Under the pieces are notes generated by a model that had not been told where the DNA came from, did no database searches, and worked only from the letters and a program-made list of their open reading frames with translations. A stretch of 64,000 bases of DNA from Leguminivora glycinivorella. Its lineage: Eukaryota > Arthropoda > Insecta > Lepidoptera > Tortricidae. Each line of letters begins with the position of its first letter. Position 1 is the first letter of the stretch. Below are positions 21,144-31,770 of this stretch, piece by piece. Where the stretch lies: positions 18,647,641 to 18,711,640 of the forward strand of contig NC_062975.1 of the NCBI RefSeq assembly GCF_023078275.1, written 5' to 3'. A program made the position numbers and the translations under genes.

Positions 21144-21576
21144 GTAACATTTTTTCTTTCTTTACATGCGTCTTTTAATATTTTGCAAAAAAGTTCATCT
21201 CATAAGAAAGGACTGATTGAGAGATTGACATTATACGTGTTGATTATAACAAAAAAACTTACATAATAAAAATCAAAATTATCGGTTGCCATTGCGCGAA
21301 GGTACCCAAAAATCTTGTAGACCTAGAATGTAAAACAGCTGTACTTTGTAAATTATTACGTTCGATTCCATATTATAGCGAACGCAACTTGATCTGACTA
21401 AAGTCCCGTAAAAACTAGTTAATATCACTCCATTCTACTTTCCACTTTTAAATTTATTCTAAGCCTAGTTAATATTAGATCTACATCCAATTATATATTG
21501 GTTTTTCATGAAGTAAGATCCCAAAATATAAGGTTACCAAAATTTGTATTGTGTATGTTTAACCACATCTTTACAG

Positions 21577-21710
21577 GTGTTGTTGTATCTACAAGAGCAA
21601 TGCCTGCACCGCCACCGCAAACAATCGTATTCAGAGCCGATCGACCTTTCCTCTTTTATATCAGACTCCGAGATACCACTTTGTTCTGTGGAGGGAAGAA
21701 CGACATCTAG
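21577..21710 (+). CDS. Alternative last exon a: serpin reactive loop, P1 probably Arg
   Basis: Acceptor TTTACAG; two bases complete the hinge codon. It encodes VVVSTRAMPAPPPQ, then FRADRPFLFYI, the serpin C-terminal signature, and ends LFCGGKNDI with a TAG at 21708-21710. Counting from the hinge (P15 Gly) puts Arg of STR-AM at P1, predicting a trypsin-like target. An AATAAA lies at about 21726. Spacing-based P1 assignment is an inference. Confidence 0.9.
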
Positions 21711-21725
21711 GAAAATTGACTATGA

Positions 21726-21731
21726 AATAAA
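21726..21731 (+). terminator. Poly(A) signal for last exon a
   Basis: AATAAA 16 bp after the stop of the first alternative last exon, in the context AAATAAAATAAGG. Its nearness suggests that choice of loop exon is coupled to choice of poly(A) site. Confidence 0.55.
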
Positions 21732-22198
21732 ATAAGGTTCATAAAGACAACAAACATTATTTGTGTATTGTTTTTAAATATTAACAAATAAATTTGTGCT
21801 TAACAAAATTCAAAATAATGTGCTAAACGCAACTGATTATACTGTGATGATGTGGTATTGGTATAAACTTTGGAATGGTTCAACGGTAAAAATGAACTTT
21901 TTAAATCTCTGTTGTGCCATATAGCACAAAAAATACATCTTAAAAATATGGAGCATTGCCATAAAAAACAAGGGGTCAAATCAAAACCAATTAACCAATC
22001 AATTCCATTCGCATAAAAACACATTAAATAAATAATTATGTTAAAAACAAACACTCACTATAAACTTGTAAACTGAATTGTCACTATTATGTATCAGTTT
22101 GTTAATGCTGTAAAGAGGGTGAAAGAAATAGAACTGTGAACATCAAAACCTTCAGTGTATTCCGCCCTCCTTCTTTCTATGGATATTCTTTTTTCTAG

Positions 22199-22326
22199 GA
22201 GTTGTTGTAGGAAGACCCAGACCGGGTCTACCACCTCCTCCCCCAGTACAGTTCAGAGCTGATCGAGCCTTCCTGTTTTATCTGAAACTTCAGTCTACCG
22301 TTTTGTTCTGTGGAGCTGTCCAATAA
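22199..22326 (+). CDS. Alternative last exon b: serpin reactive loop, Pro/Arg-rich
   Basis: Acceptor TTTCTAG; encodes VVVGRPRPGLPPPPPVQ, FRADRAFLFYLKL and ends VLFCGAVQ with TAA at 22324-22326. It is homologous to exon a over its whole length. Hinge counting places Pro at P1, with Arg on either side, so the scissile bond is uncertain. The proline-rich distal loop may make it a poor substrate or change its specificity. Confidence 0.88.
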
Positions 22327-22626
22327 GGTTTCAAATAGTACTAAGAATAACCTAGACTACTGACTGTCGCTTATCAACTAATATAGCATAACAAACAGTT
22401 AGTATGGCATCCTGCCTCTTTTAGCCAAACTGAAACAGTAAAGTTTTAATATCATGGAACTCTTACAAAATCTCTTTTATAAAACTACATTGTGTAAAGA
22501 CAGTGAGAATGCGGTTTCTGCGGTTATTTAATGGTGCGAATATAGGAATTTTGTCTATTTCTTAGGGAATCGCAATCCGTTGTTAATGTTTGGTGTATTT
22601 TATTTCATATAATTTCTCGTCTTTTA

Positions 22627-22632
22627 AATAAA
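22627..22632 (+). terminator. Possible poly(A) signal for last exon b
   Basis: AATAAA about 300 bp after the exon b stop, followed by a TG-rich stretch. Placement only; no transcript evidence. Confidence 0.4.
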
Positions 22633-22711
22633 TGTGATTAAGCTATGTTTCATGGGTCGTCTTATCTTGTATTGTCTACTGTTACCTGATTAGTAATTTT
22701 ATTACTTCCAG

Positions 22712-22851
22712 CCTTCATAGGGGCGACAACGACAAGCATACATCTTCCTCCCCCCAAAGAAACCACCTTCAGATGCGATCGCAGTTTCTTATACTACATT
22801 GTCTGTAACGATAATGTCTTCTTCACTGGTTCGGTCGTGGACATCAACTAA
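22712..22851 (+). CDS. Alternative last exon c: serpin reactive loop
   Basis: The acceptor is either CTTCCAG (start 22712) or CTTCATAG (start 22721). Both keep frame and differ by three residues in the loop. The first gives FIGATTTSIHLPPPKETT, closest in length to exons a and b, with Thr at P1. The second would put Ile at P1. Then FRCDRSFLYYIVCN and a TAA at 22849-22851. The serpin signature has Cys for Ala (FRCDR). Confidence 0.85.
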
Positions 22852-22940
22852 TTATTATACAGTAATATAACTGTTTATTATATCATTAAAAACATTACTT
22901 ATTTTCATAACCTATTCCATGAGCTCATTAAAATAATGTC

Positions 22941-22946
22941 AATAAA
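22941..22946 (+). terminator. Poly(A) signal for last exon c
   Basis: AATAAA about 90 bp downstream of the exon c stop, in TGTCAATAAACC. Confidence 0.5.
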
Positions 22947-23706
22947 CCAAACTGCCGTGATCCAGCCATTTCACTCACAAGAAATACAACTTTTTCTATG
23001 TGACAGTCGGCAAACAAGCAGATAAAATTTTATCATTTATGTTTTCTCATAAGCTGAGTGACCATTTCACATGATAATATTTGATTCTATTATTTTAATA
23101 TTCCATTAAAATTTGTAATAGAGGGTAAATGGCAGTATCAGTAGTTCATACATAAACAATGAATGTGGTTATGTGTTTCTTTAGTAAGACATTGATATTC
23201 AATTTCGTCGAAGCAGTAAATTTGTACTTCCTCCATCAAAATGGTACCTATCGGGGGGCAAACATTTTTTATTTCAAACATCATTCATTCAAAAGTCATA
23301 AAGAAAGCAAATGGAGTTTATTTGCGAACAAGAACCCGCTGAAAATCTCACTTTAACGTTGTTACAGAACGTAAAACTTTTCTAATACTTGCTGATACTA
23401 AACATTATGATGTGATAGATTAGCCCAATAAAAGAAAAACAAATATAAAGCATGTAGCAATAAATTGTGTAAAAAAGAATTATTATAACACTTTGAACAG
23501 TGCGAGATATTCGTCGCGATCAATTAGCTGATAATACAAAAAATCCATAATTATGAATCTGCCTGGATCAAGATAAGATTGTTAAAATCCGCAAAAAAAA
23601 AATATTTTGACATGGATGAAGAAATTCCATTTCTATTCCGTTGTAACTATATTTGAAAGAAACCGACTTCAAAAAAGGAGGAGGTTCTCAATTCGACTGA
23701 ATGTTT

Positions 23707-23707
<1 letters not shown>

Positions 23708-23742
<35 letters not shown>
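23708..23742. repeat. Poly(T) tract
   Basis: A run of about 35 T residues about 85 bp upstream of last exon d. It could act as an extended pyrimidine tract or be the A tail of a minus-strand retroelement. Confidence 0.8.
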
Positions 23743-23743
<1 letters not shown>

Positions 23744-23826
23744 TATGTATGTTATTCTTATTGCAAATACTCTAAGTTTATTAAGTAATCATTGTCATAA
23801 GATTTCTAAAATTTCTTTTGTTTCAG

Positions 23827-23960
23827 CTGTAATAGTAAACGCCGTATCTGCAGTAATTGGTCCTGAGCAGTTAAAATTCAGAGCTGATCGCAGTTTCTTA
23901 TATTACATTCTCGCGAAGGACGCTCCCCTATTTTGTGGCTCAGTAGTCGATCCCAATTAA
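23827..23960 (+). CDS. Alternative last exon d: serpin reactive loop, P1 probably Val
   Basis: Acceptor TTTCAG; encodes VIVNAVSAVIGPEQLK, FRADRSFLYYILA and ends LFCGSVVDPN with TAA at 23958-23960. Hinge counting puts Val of NAV-SA at P1, predicting elastase-like specificity, unlike the Arg of exon a. No AATAAA is close by; CATAAAG at about 24004 may serve. Confidence 0.88.
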
Positions 23961-24096
23961 GATTTGAGGTGATTTTCTAGGTAATTCATGATTTCCATAT
24001 TGCCATAAAGAAACCACATTATCACAGTCATTAGGCTTGTTTTATAATCTCGTTAACTAACATTCAAGGTCAATGTAGCAAAAACAAAAACAATTT

Positions 24097-24363
24097 GACG
24101 ACCGGTCTGGCTCAGTCGGTAGTGAACCTGCCTTCTAAGCCGCGGTCCTGGGTTCGAATCCCGGTAAAGGCATTTATTTGTGTGATGAGCACAGATATTT
24201 GTTCCTGAGTCATGGATGTTTTCTATGTACATATTTACATAAGTATGTATTTATCTATATAAGTATTTATATCGTCGCCTAGCACCTATAGTACAAGCTT
24301 TGCTTAGTTTGGGGCTAGGTTGATCTGTGTAACTGTAAGGTGTCCCCAATATTTATTATTATT
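24097..24363 (+). repeat. tRNA-derived SINE, copy 2
   Basis: Begins GACGACCGGTCTGGCTCAGT and carries a B box in GGGTTCGAATCCCGG, then the shared body (TGAGCACAGATATTTGTTCC) and an A/T-rich tail. Same family as 15016 and 34241. Confidence 0.88.
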
Positions 24364-26485
24364 TAATTTTTTTATATTTGCTGACCTTAAACATAATCTG
24401 AAAAATAAGGCTCGCAAGGAATTAAAAGATTAGCTTTTCGCTTTCCATTTTCACAAACGTCATTTTTTTAATCCTGTTTCTCATGCTGACTTGGTTACAT
24501 TGGTGACGGTGACTTGTATCGTCATAGCAAGTATGTAACCGTAAAACCGGATGAACCGTAAAATTCTTAATGCAGACGCAACTATAGAATCAATCTACTT
24601 ACCTATAAAAAATCAATGATTCGAAAACTGTTTATACCTAGCTATTTTCCCGGGAACGGCACATCACTAGTTATGGCTGCTTTAAAATTATCAAATTCTC
24701 TTAAAGCCATGGCTGCCGATAAAGCCTTGCCCTGGTTTTAGGGTACTACTTAAAACAGAGATACAGTTACTCGTATCTTGACTGGTTTTGGATATTAAGC
24801 TTTGTTTTGCATGGTGAATGGTGGTGCGCTGCCGAAAGGTCCAACGCTTGAATCTCTCGTAGTTCTCTATCTTATGCATTTTACTAACTCTAGTTGGGAG
24901 ATTGGGAGATCTACTCTTTAGATTTTAAATTTTTATTATAAGTTCTCTTTCGACTTTTCTTTAGGAACCTAACTACTTATAATCTTATTTGAGGAAAAAT
25001 CTATTCCAAAATTCTTTGAAAAACACCATCGGAATGGTAGAAATATTTATTTCCGTAATTTAATTGTGTCATGGCTAGTTCGATGTAAAATCAAGTTTAA
25101 AAAATAGTTAATTTTTTGTTCATTTTATGTTTTCTTTCAGGTATCCCCATAATACAGCGAACGGATGGTTTTATGCATGACTCTATCAAAGTACTTAATA
25201 AAAACTTGCAGTATAAGTCATTTTTATTATTTTTTCCCCATTTTTTATTAGAATATAATTTGCATTTTGACTTAAAACATCATACAAGACGCAGATGTTC
25301 CAAACAATAGAATCTGATTACAATTGACTGAAGGCTGTTGTAGTAAAGTCGATATCGATGGCGAAGTACCATGAACTCCTAACTAAGTACGAAAACCTAA
25401 GTAGTTGGGAGTTCATGGTACTTCACCGTCGATATGCATCTTCACATAAATTAAATTTTTAAAGAAAGATTCTCTCAAATCTTGATCCCATCACTAACCT
25501 CAATCGTTTAGATTTCGCGGTTTCTAAACGTATCCGTTCGGAATTTGTAATTAAGAAGCAACGTCTCGGACAGAATCCGTTTACTAACGTTCTAAAAGTA
25601 TTCATCTTGTTCGGATCTCCGCATCGGAATATATGAGGGTAGATCATGGGGATGGATAGTTGGCATTCCTTAAGTTGTTTACAAGTTTTGTTTTGATAAA
25701 TTGTTAGAATATTGGATTTTGCCAAGCTTAGTTCATAGCGAGACTGCACATACACCTTTTTGTTGAATTTACCTTTTCAGTTTTTGTGTTTTTTTTTTTA
25801 ATATTATTTTTGATATTCTCAGTAGCTCGTTACTTTTTGATTTTACCGAAAATTTGGACTATTTTATTTCACTTCATTACAAACGATTTGCGTCGCAGTT
25901 GCGTCAATTTCCAATCAAATTATGACATGAACGTAACTTTTTCATTGTCGGGGCCAAACTACTTATAGCGTTGACTTTACTTAGTGTTCCATTGAAATGA
26001 TATATTATACATTATAGCGTTGACTTTAGGTACTTAGTGTTCCATTGAAATTATAGAAGTTCACGTTAATATAAATGTTCGATGTTGCCAAGAGCATCAA
26101 AAGACGCCTCAAAGTGATGTTTTGTTTGTGAATGTAGCAGTCCCTTGTCGATGGTATCTGGCCCCTAAAATATGCAGCAGCAATTTACAGCACCCATAAA
26201 CATCCTTTCATACCTCTTTCTTTGAACTTAAGGGAAGGTGTAACTTGTTTTATTAGGAACTTTTGAAGAAATTTGCTTTTATTCTATACACAACCACACA
26301 GTGCCAGCGTCCAAAAGTAACTTTGCATCAATTGGAATATTACAGAGACAAGATATGTAGTAGATTTTTTTCTTACATTTATGAAGGACACTTCAGTAGC
26401 GAAGACCTTAAACTTATTTGATAACAATGTACCTACCTAGTGTAAAACTAAACAAGCAGGGCAACCATTGGGCTCGATGCATATA
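24364..26485. other. Intergenic sequence, no gene supported
   Basis: AT-rich. An open frame at 25116-25310 follows a TTTCAG but its translation lacks the serpin C-terminal signature. A fold-back occurs at 25350-25437, and a direct repeat of ATTATAGCGTTGACTTTA-like sequence lies at about 25966 and 26014. Confidence 0.55.
25350..25437. repeat. Small fold-back (inverted repeat)
   Basis: The arm GGCGAAGTACCATGAACTCC at 25360-25379 is matched by its imperfect complement GGAGTTCATGGTACTTCACC at about 25408-25427, flanked by TCGATAT on both sides. Either a MITE remnant or a hairpin. Confidence 0.75.
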
Positions 26486-27640
26486 TTGTTAAATACAAAA
26501 TACAAAATCATTTATTCAGGATAATAGGCCACGGGGGCACTTTTACATGTCAACATTACAGAGTATTCATTAAAGTTAAACAAATGAAATTAATATATAG
26601 AAATATTAACTAAAAATATTAATCATAAGCAAAGTAGCTATACACTAATAAAGAATTAGAGATGTATAAAGTCTCTAAATGTCATATTATTACTAACTAT
26701 AATCAATACATAAAGAAAGTGCAAACAGATACAAAGATAAAAGAAGTCTATAATACTTCAATAGTTGTAAAAGACTGAATAATACAAGTAAAAATATTAT
26801 ACTTAATCAAATAATCCATGGAGATGTATAGAGTCTCCAAGAGTCAAATTTTATAAAATTAAAATATTTATAAGTAAAAACCTTTGTCAAATCATACAAA
26901 AATAAATACAGAAAATGAACAGCTAAATTACACATTTCAAGAGATGTACAAGTCTCTAGTTGTCAATTATTAAAGAACAAATCAAGTTTACAAATAAGGG
27001 CCAATCAAGGTTACAAATTAAGTTTAAAAATATAATCAAAATCTCAGAGATGTATAAGGTCTCTAAGTGTCCAAAAAACTAACATTAACTTAATCAAACG
27101 ACAACAAGGTCATTAAAGTAAGGAATCTATTTTAAAATAAAATATAATCAAAATCTCAGAGATGTATAAAGTCTCTAAGTGTCCAAAAGCTAAAATTAAC
27201 TAAATTAAACGACAACGTGATGGTCTCTAGTGTCATCCTTAAGACATTACTTACTTAAGTTTAATTCTTACAAGGACCGAATGTAGTGTCTCGCAATCCG
27301 CTCAAAAGTAAAGTTAAATAATCTAACAAAACATGTGGCCCAGGTAAGCTTGAACAGACCAGTCTCCACAAACAGCACCCGTTCACGAGTATGACGCGTA
27401 TCTCAGCCATCGCCTCCCTCAACCTCCATTCGGGAAGGTGGCGACCCGATCAACACGCCACCGTAAGCAAAGACTTTTAAGCGAGCATGACATGTTCAAA
27501 CTAACAGTAAATTGACAAAAGAAAAATCGACACAGACATGAGACACGACATTAAGCTTGTAGGTGACATTAAAGAGGGCAACAATGCCTAGTATAGCTAT
27601 ACATAACTAATTACATGCTCAACGTGACTTAAGAGTTGTC
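26486..27640. repeat. Diverged interspersed repeat with periodic AGAGATGTATAAAGTCTCT motif
   Basis: Starts near AAAATCATTTATTCAGG. Motif copies start at 26658, 26820, 26940, 27046 and 27158, a partial one at about 27220. Each can form a short stem between AGAGA and TCTCT. Spacing is about 106-162 bp. No ORF is supported. It may be the 3' UTR of a minus-strand retroelement or a decayed tandem repeat. Confidence 0.6.
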
Positions 27641-27654
27641 TTCTAGCCAAAGAG

Positions 27655-28260
27655 GATCGAGTATTGTAGAGAGTTACTGTCGAAGTAAAATGTGTAATCA
27701 CAGTGCATAGACTGCCATCTCTTGACACAGGCTTAAAACTTTTGAACCTGTTTTGACAATTTGGCCCATATTCTTAGCTCGATATGTGTTAAAATGAGCG
27801 TACCCCAAAGGTGTAATGCCATCTAGGCCACCGTACCTTTTTCTGTATGGTACTGAGGTACGTTTTTTTCTTAGACTTTATCTGTCTATACGGAGTTATA
27901 TATGTCTTTGCTTCTAGCCAAGCTAGTAGTAAAAAAAAATGTGTAGATAACTATTACTTAGACAATTTTTAACATCACAATCTGATCAATGTCAACATTC
28001 ACTTGTTATCTCACTTTCTAAACGTCAAACCAAATTCAACTAAGAAAACAATATAGAGATGGATTATTTGGCCAAGAACTTATAATATGACAGAGTCCCA
28101 AGTTAAACTATGTATAAGCACATTTAGAACCCTAAACTCCGGAATAGTTCGGCCGCGCACGGGTTCAATTTATCACGCCGTCATGACTCCGGACGAGTTT
28201 AGAGGAAAATAGTTCAGACAAGACTTATATTTAGAAGTTATTTCTAAAGTAATATAAAGC
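27655..28260. repeat. Common interspersed repeat fragment, non-coding
   Basis: Includes ACTGCCATCTCTTGACACAG and GCTCGATATGTGTTAAAATG, phrases I associate with a frequent lepidopteran repeat. No gene is visible. Confidence 0.4.
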
Positions 28261-28274
28261 ACGATGTGGTTTTT

Positions 28275-28806
28275 ATTAAATAAATAAATAAATATTATAG
28301 GACATTCTCACACAGATTGACTGAGGCCCACTGTAAGCTCAAGAAGGCTTGTGTTGTGGGTACTCAGACAACGATATACATAATTATATAAATACTTATT
28401 TACATAGAAAACATCCATGACTCAGGAACAATTTTACATTACCAGAAACAGAGTTCATCCTGACTTTCTCGACACGTGGCAAACCAAGAACAAACGGGCC
28501 TCCCGCTCGTTTTTACCCAGAACGTGCAAGTTGTGGAATGAGCTTCCTTCTGAGGTGTTTCCTTTGCGCTATGACATGGGGTTCTTCAAGAAGCAGGTAT
28601 TTAGGGTTCTCAAAGGTCGGCAACGCATAAGTGGCTCCCATGATGTTGCTTATGTCCATGGGCGGCGATGACTGCTTACCATCAGGCGGCTCGTCTGCTC
28701 GTTTGCTGCCTATTTCATAAAAAAAAAAAAAAAAAAAATATCTGTGCTCATCACACAAATAAATGCCCTTACCGGGATTCGAACCCGGGACCGCGGCGTA
28801 GCAGGC
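28275..28806 (-). repeat. tRNA-derived SINE, copy 4, split by another retroelement
   Basis: The tail and body lie at about 28275-28432 and the tRNA-like head (TACCGGGATTCGAACCCGG) at 28739-28806. Between them sits a separate retrotransposon 3' end. The head is cut short after GCAGGC. Confidence 0.75.
28433..28738 (+). mobile_element. Truncated LINE 3' end nested in a SINE
   Basis: A short frame reads RSFLPRTCKLWNELPSEVFP and ends HGRR plus a stop at 28669-28671, the typical C terminus of a lepidopteran non-LTR reverse transcriptase. The 3' UTR ATCAGGCGGCTCGTCTGCTC and an A tail (28719-28738) follow. It is 5'-truncated by incomplete reverse transcription and inserted into the SINE. Confidence 0.8.
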
Positions 28807-28877
28807 ATATATAAGAAAATTTTATAAGTACATAAGTATATAACTTACCTACTCGTACTTTCGTTCATTATGAAATA

Positions 28878-29370
28878 ACTAGCTTTTGCCCGCGGTTTCG
28901 CTCGCATTAAATTCGAAAATTGCTCCATGCCCCATACAAACGTCCACCACCTATTTTAGGGAAGTGGGGGCAAAAGCCTATGTCACTCTCCATACCTCAG
29001 CAATTCCCGTCAACTTTGTACAAAAATTAAGGGAAAAGTTAAATTTGTTTTTATTAATTCCTATTTTGTTACCAAGATTTTGTTGATGAATTGAGATTTT
29101 ATTAAGTTTTATTTCGTCATTAAGGTGCTCTAGTATCTATATTTTCTTACTTATATATCTTACGAAAGTCGAATTATATTACTAAATGTTGGTAACAAAA
29201 TAGGATCAATTAAAATTTGCTGACGTGGCATTTTACAAAGTTGACGGGAATTGCTGACCTTTAACTATCTCCACTTAAAAAATCACGTCAATTCGTCTCT
29301 TCATTTTGCCGTGAAAGACGGACAAACACACACTTTCCCATTTATAATATTAGTATGGATAATAAAACCC
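28878..29370. repeat. Interspersed repeat (CGCGGTTTCGCTCGC family), copy 1
   Basis: The start (AACTAGCTTTTGCCCGCGG) and end (TATAATATTAGTATGGAT) match 42302-42487. A 259-bp MITE is inserted at 28998. Short, dispersed and non-coding. Confidence 0.7.
28998..29256. mobile_element. MITE nested in the interspersed repeat
   Basis: Terminal inverted repeats CAGCAATTCCCGTCAACTTT and the complement at the other end, flanked by ACCT at 28994-28997 and 29257-29260. The uninterrupted repeat at 42302 confirms the empty site. No coding capacity. Confidence 0.8.
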
Positions 29371-31770
29371 GGTTTTGGAGACATTCAGTATCAATAATTT
29401 AGCCTAAAAATCTACCCTCTCTGTCTCTGCAAATTCTTATATGACTATTGATTAGTTTTTCTTAGTACTCACAAACTTTTGGTATTCCAAAAGTAATTTT
29501 ACAGAATCGTTATCATCTATCTTCCAATAAGTTTTTATCTTGATTGAATAATTTTGTTCAGAATTAAGTATCGCAGTTTTAAAGAATTTAGGTCATACGC
29601 CCGGTCTAGACGAGAAAAGATCTTTAGATTACTTCGCAGAAAGTAACATCTAATGCGTTCAATACTTTTTAGTTCTAAAAGTAGGTGCCCGATGTTTCTT
29701 GATATTGCTGGAGCCAATTTTAATAAATAACTTGCAAGAATACGTCGTTTACTTTCAGGCGGATTTTTATTATATCTGACACACAACTGAAATTATTAGA
29801 AATTGTTAATAAATATTTGAGCTTGTCATTTTCAACATCTGCATTATATGAGCCAGTATATTCAATTTTACTATTCACATCACAACAGAAACCTCAAACT
29901 TTTCAAAATTTAAGTAAAGTAATGAAGAGACGGGAATTTTCTCGAAGTATTCAGACTTGCCTACCTTTTGAGGTTAGGATTGGTTGCTCAGTAAATTAGT
30001 TGGCCGTCCAACTTGCAGGATAGGATTGTTAAAGCGATTGCACGAAAGGAATCATTTGAAACAAACCAACATAACCCATAATATATTTTAAGTTAATTAG
30101 TTTTAAGTTGTACATAATACTGCATTTTGTTTTTATTGAGTTTAATAAGTTATATTGTTGTATAGGTGTAATATTGTATTTTTTTTGGCAATTGATCGAA
30201 TCCATTATTGATACCCAAAGCTTAACACTAGTAGACAATTGGCGTGATTCCGATTGACGTTTTGTTACAATACAAAATGTCATGTTAGTGCAATGATAAT
30301 AAATTGTGCTATTGAATTTACATAACCCTTGTTGCGGTCTTTTGTCTCCTAGGGAATGAGAAATGTTTAGCCTCACCCTAGATTGTCTGTGTAACACACA
30401 GTGCTTTGACGATTTGTTTGGATTAATCTCTGCTGCTTCTTTTTACCAATGCTTTGCGCGACAAAATTCTTCACCACAAGAAACTCTTCGCACAGGCGTT
30501 TTCTGCCTGGAAAATGCACAGAATATCCACCCGCTAGTCTCAATTGTGTATTTCTTCAGGCATTTTCTGCTTTGCACAGCTTAACTGTGGTATGAATTAT
30601 TGCCAGCGGTATTGTATTTCCGGGCGACCTTCAAAAAAAAAGCAACCTACTATGTTGCTGCAACTGCAACACTGACAGCTGTAACTTTAGATGACATCGC
30701 CTCCCAGGAAACTTTTGGGAATGGAATTGCGTTCCATCCGGCAATTCAACTACTTATTTAGCTCCTAATAAGAACTAGCCAACTGGTTAGAACACGCCGC
30801 TTCTGACAAATTTCATATCTGACTATTTTGGCTATGAACATTCGGGCCCGATAAGGCCAATTTGTACAGACTAACTACTTGCAAAGCTGCGCTCCATTTA
30901 GCTGCACTTTCACAAGCTTGATTTCTTAGTAGTAACTTGCATGATTATCGCGTTTAAAAAATATCACACGAGTGTTTTAATGCCTTTTCACGGTATTATG
31001 TAAACATGCCATAATACATATACAATGTTCAGGAACCCTGAGTGTGTTAATACCGTCATTACGGCTCATGATCACGCTGTTTGCAAAATAAAATTACATT
31101 TAATTTTGAATGAATTGCATCTCGACAAGATAATTATAAAACCAATTTCTACCTATCAATACACAATTATTAACAACATAAAGTTGCATATACTTAGAGC
31201 AACAAAACTTGTAACAGGTTGTAAATATTATTCCCACAAAATTTCCAGATTCCACTGCTCTCGAGTGTACATGAATTTGTACTTTAAACCACATGATCCC
31301 CGGTCATCGGGGATACGCCGAAGTCACGTACAAGCCTGATGTACTGGCGTGCACTGTAAAGGGACTACTTTTATTACCCTTTATTTCTGCGGTGAAATAA
31401 CAGATAGGCTGAGGTTCTACAAAATAATAAGAATACAGTTAGCGTATTTCTGTTTCATATCAGATCTAAGAGCTTTTGTTGTATAAATAACGTTTTTATT
31501 GCATAAATTCTATTTCATTTCAAAATTGAACTTGACGAGCGTCTTTAGCGATTAAATACGTATTCCACGGTCAAATTTTCTCCAAGGCTTAATCGCAACC
31601 AGACGAATAGACAAATGTTATATAATAAACTTTTACTTGACATGAAGTGTATCTGTAAATTCACTGGGAACAGCTAAATTGGTCGGAGTCAGATAATAAA
31701 CGGGAGAATAAAACAACTGCCATTGTATGAATTTAATACTGGTAATCTGGGAAAGGGGAATAATATTATA
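29371..31770. other. Intergenic sequence, no gene supported
   Basis: AT-rich, with many short frames of low complexity. No domain, splice pattern or element boundary could be recognised with confidence. Confidence 0.5.

Larger units (their letters stand above)
17990..23826 (+). other. Serpin introns and inter-exon spacers
   Basis: The gaps of more than 300 bp (18377-18910, 19115-19473, 19945-20340, 20551-20998, 21144-21576, 21711-22198, 22327-22711 and 22852-23826) are AT-rich. Apart from the hairpin at 18803, the small repeats at 20160, the poly(A) signals and the T tract, I recognise nothing in them. Confidence 0.6.
214..23960 (+). other. Partial gene: multi-TIL / serpin chimeric protease inhibitor (whole span)
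   Basis: The span joins at least 11 TIL-type exons, a linker exon and six serpin-core exons to four alternative last exons. TIL domains are small ten-cysteine inhibitors; serpins trap serine or cysteine proteases by cleavage of an exposed loop. All listed exons have AG acceptors and GT donors and mutually compatible phases, apart from one frameshifted TIL exon at 17303. Joining across the LINE and LTR insertions is inferred from phase and order. The 5' end, start codon and any signal peptide lie outside the window. The product is probably secreted (disulfide-rich domains, serpin), but this cannot be seen here. I do not know a standard symbol for it. Confidence 0.8.

Noticed and set aside
24097..24170. 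Possible functional tRNA gene
   Set aside because: It has A and B boxes, but the cloverleaf is imperfect and the sequence runs on into a repeated SINE body present in at least four copies.
25116..25310. Possible fifth serpin last exon after TTTCTTTCAG at 25139
   Set aside because: The phase would fit, but the translation (GIPIIQRTDGF and on) lacks the F-x-A-D-R serpin signature and looks random.
26658..27240. CRISPR-like array (regular repeats and spacers)
   Set aside because: Spacers are of unequal length and over 80 bp, the locus is in an animal genome, and no cas genes are present. It is a diverged eukaryotic repeat.
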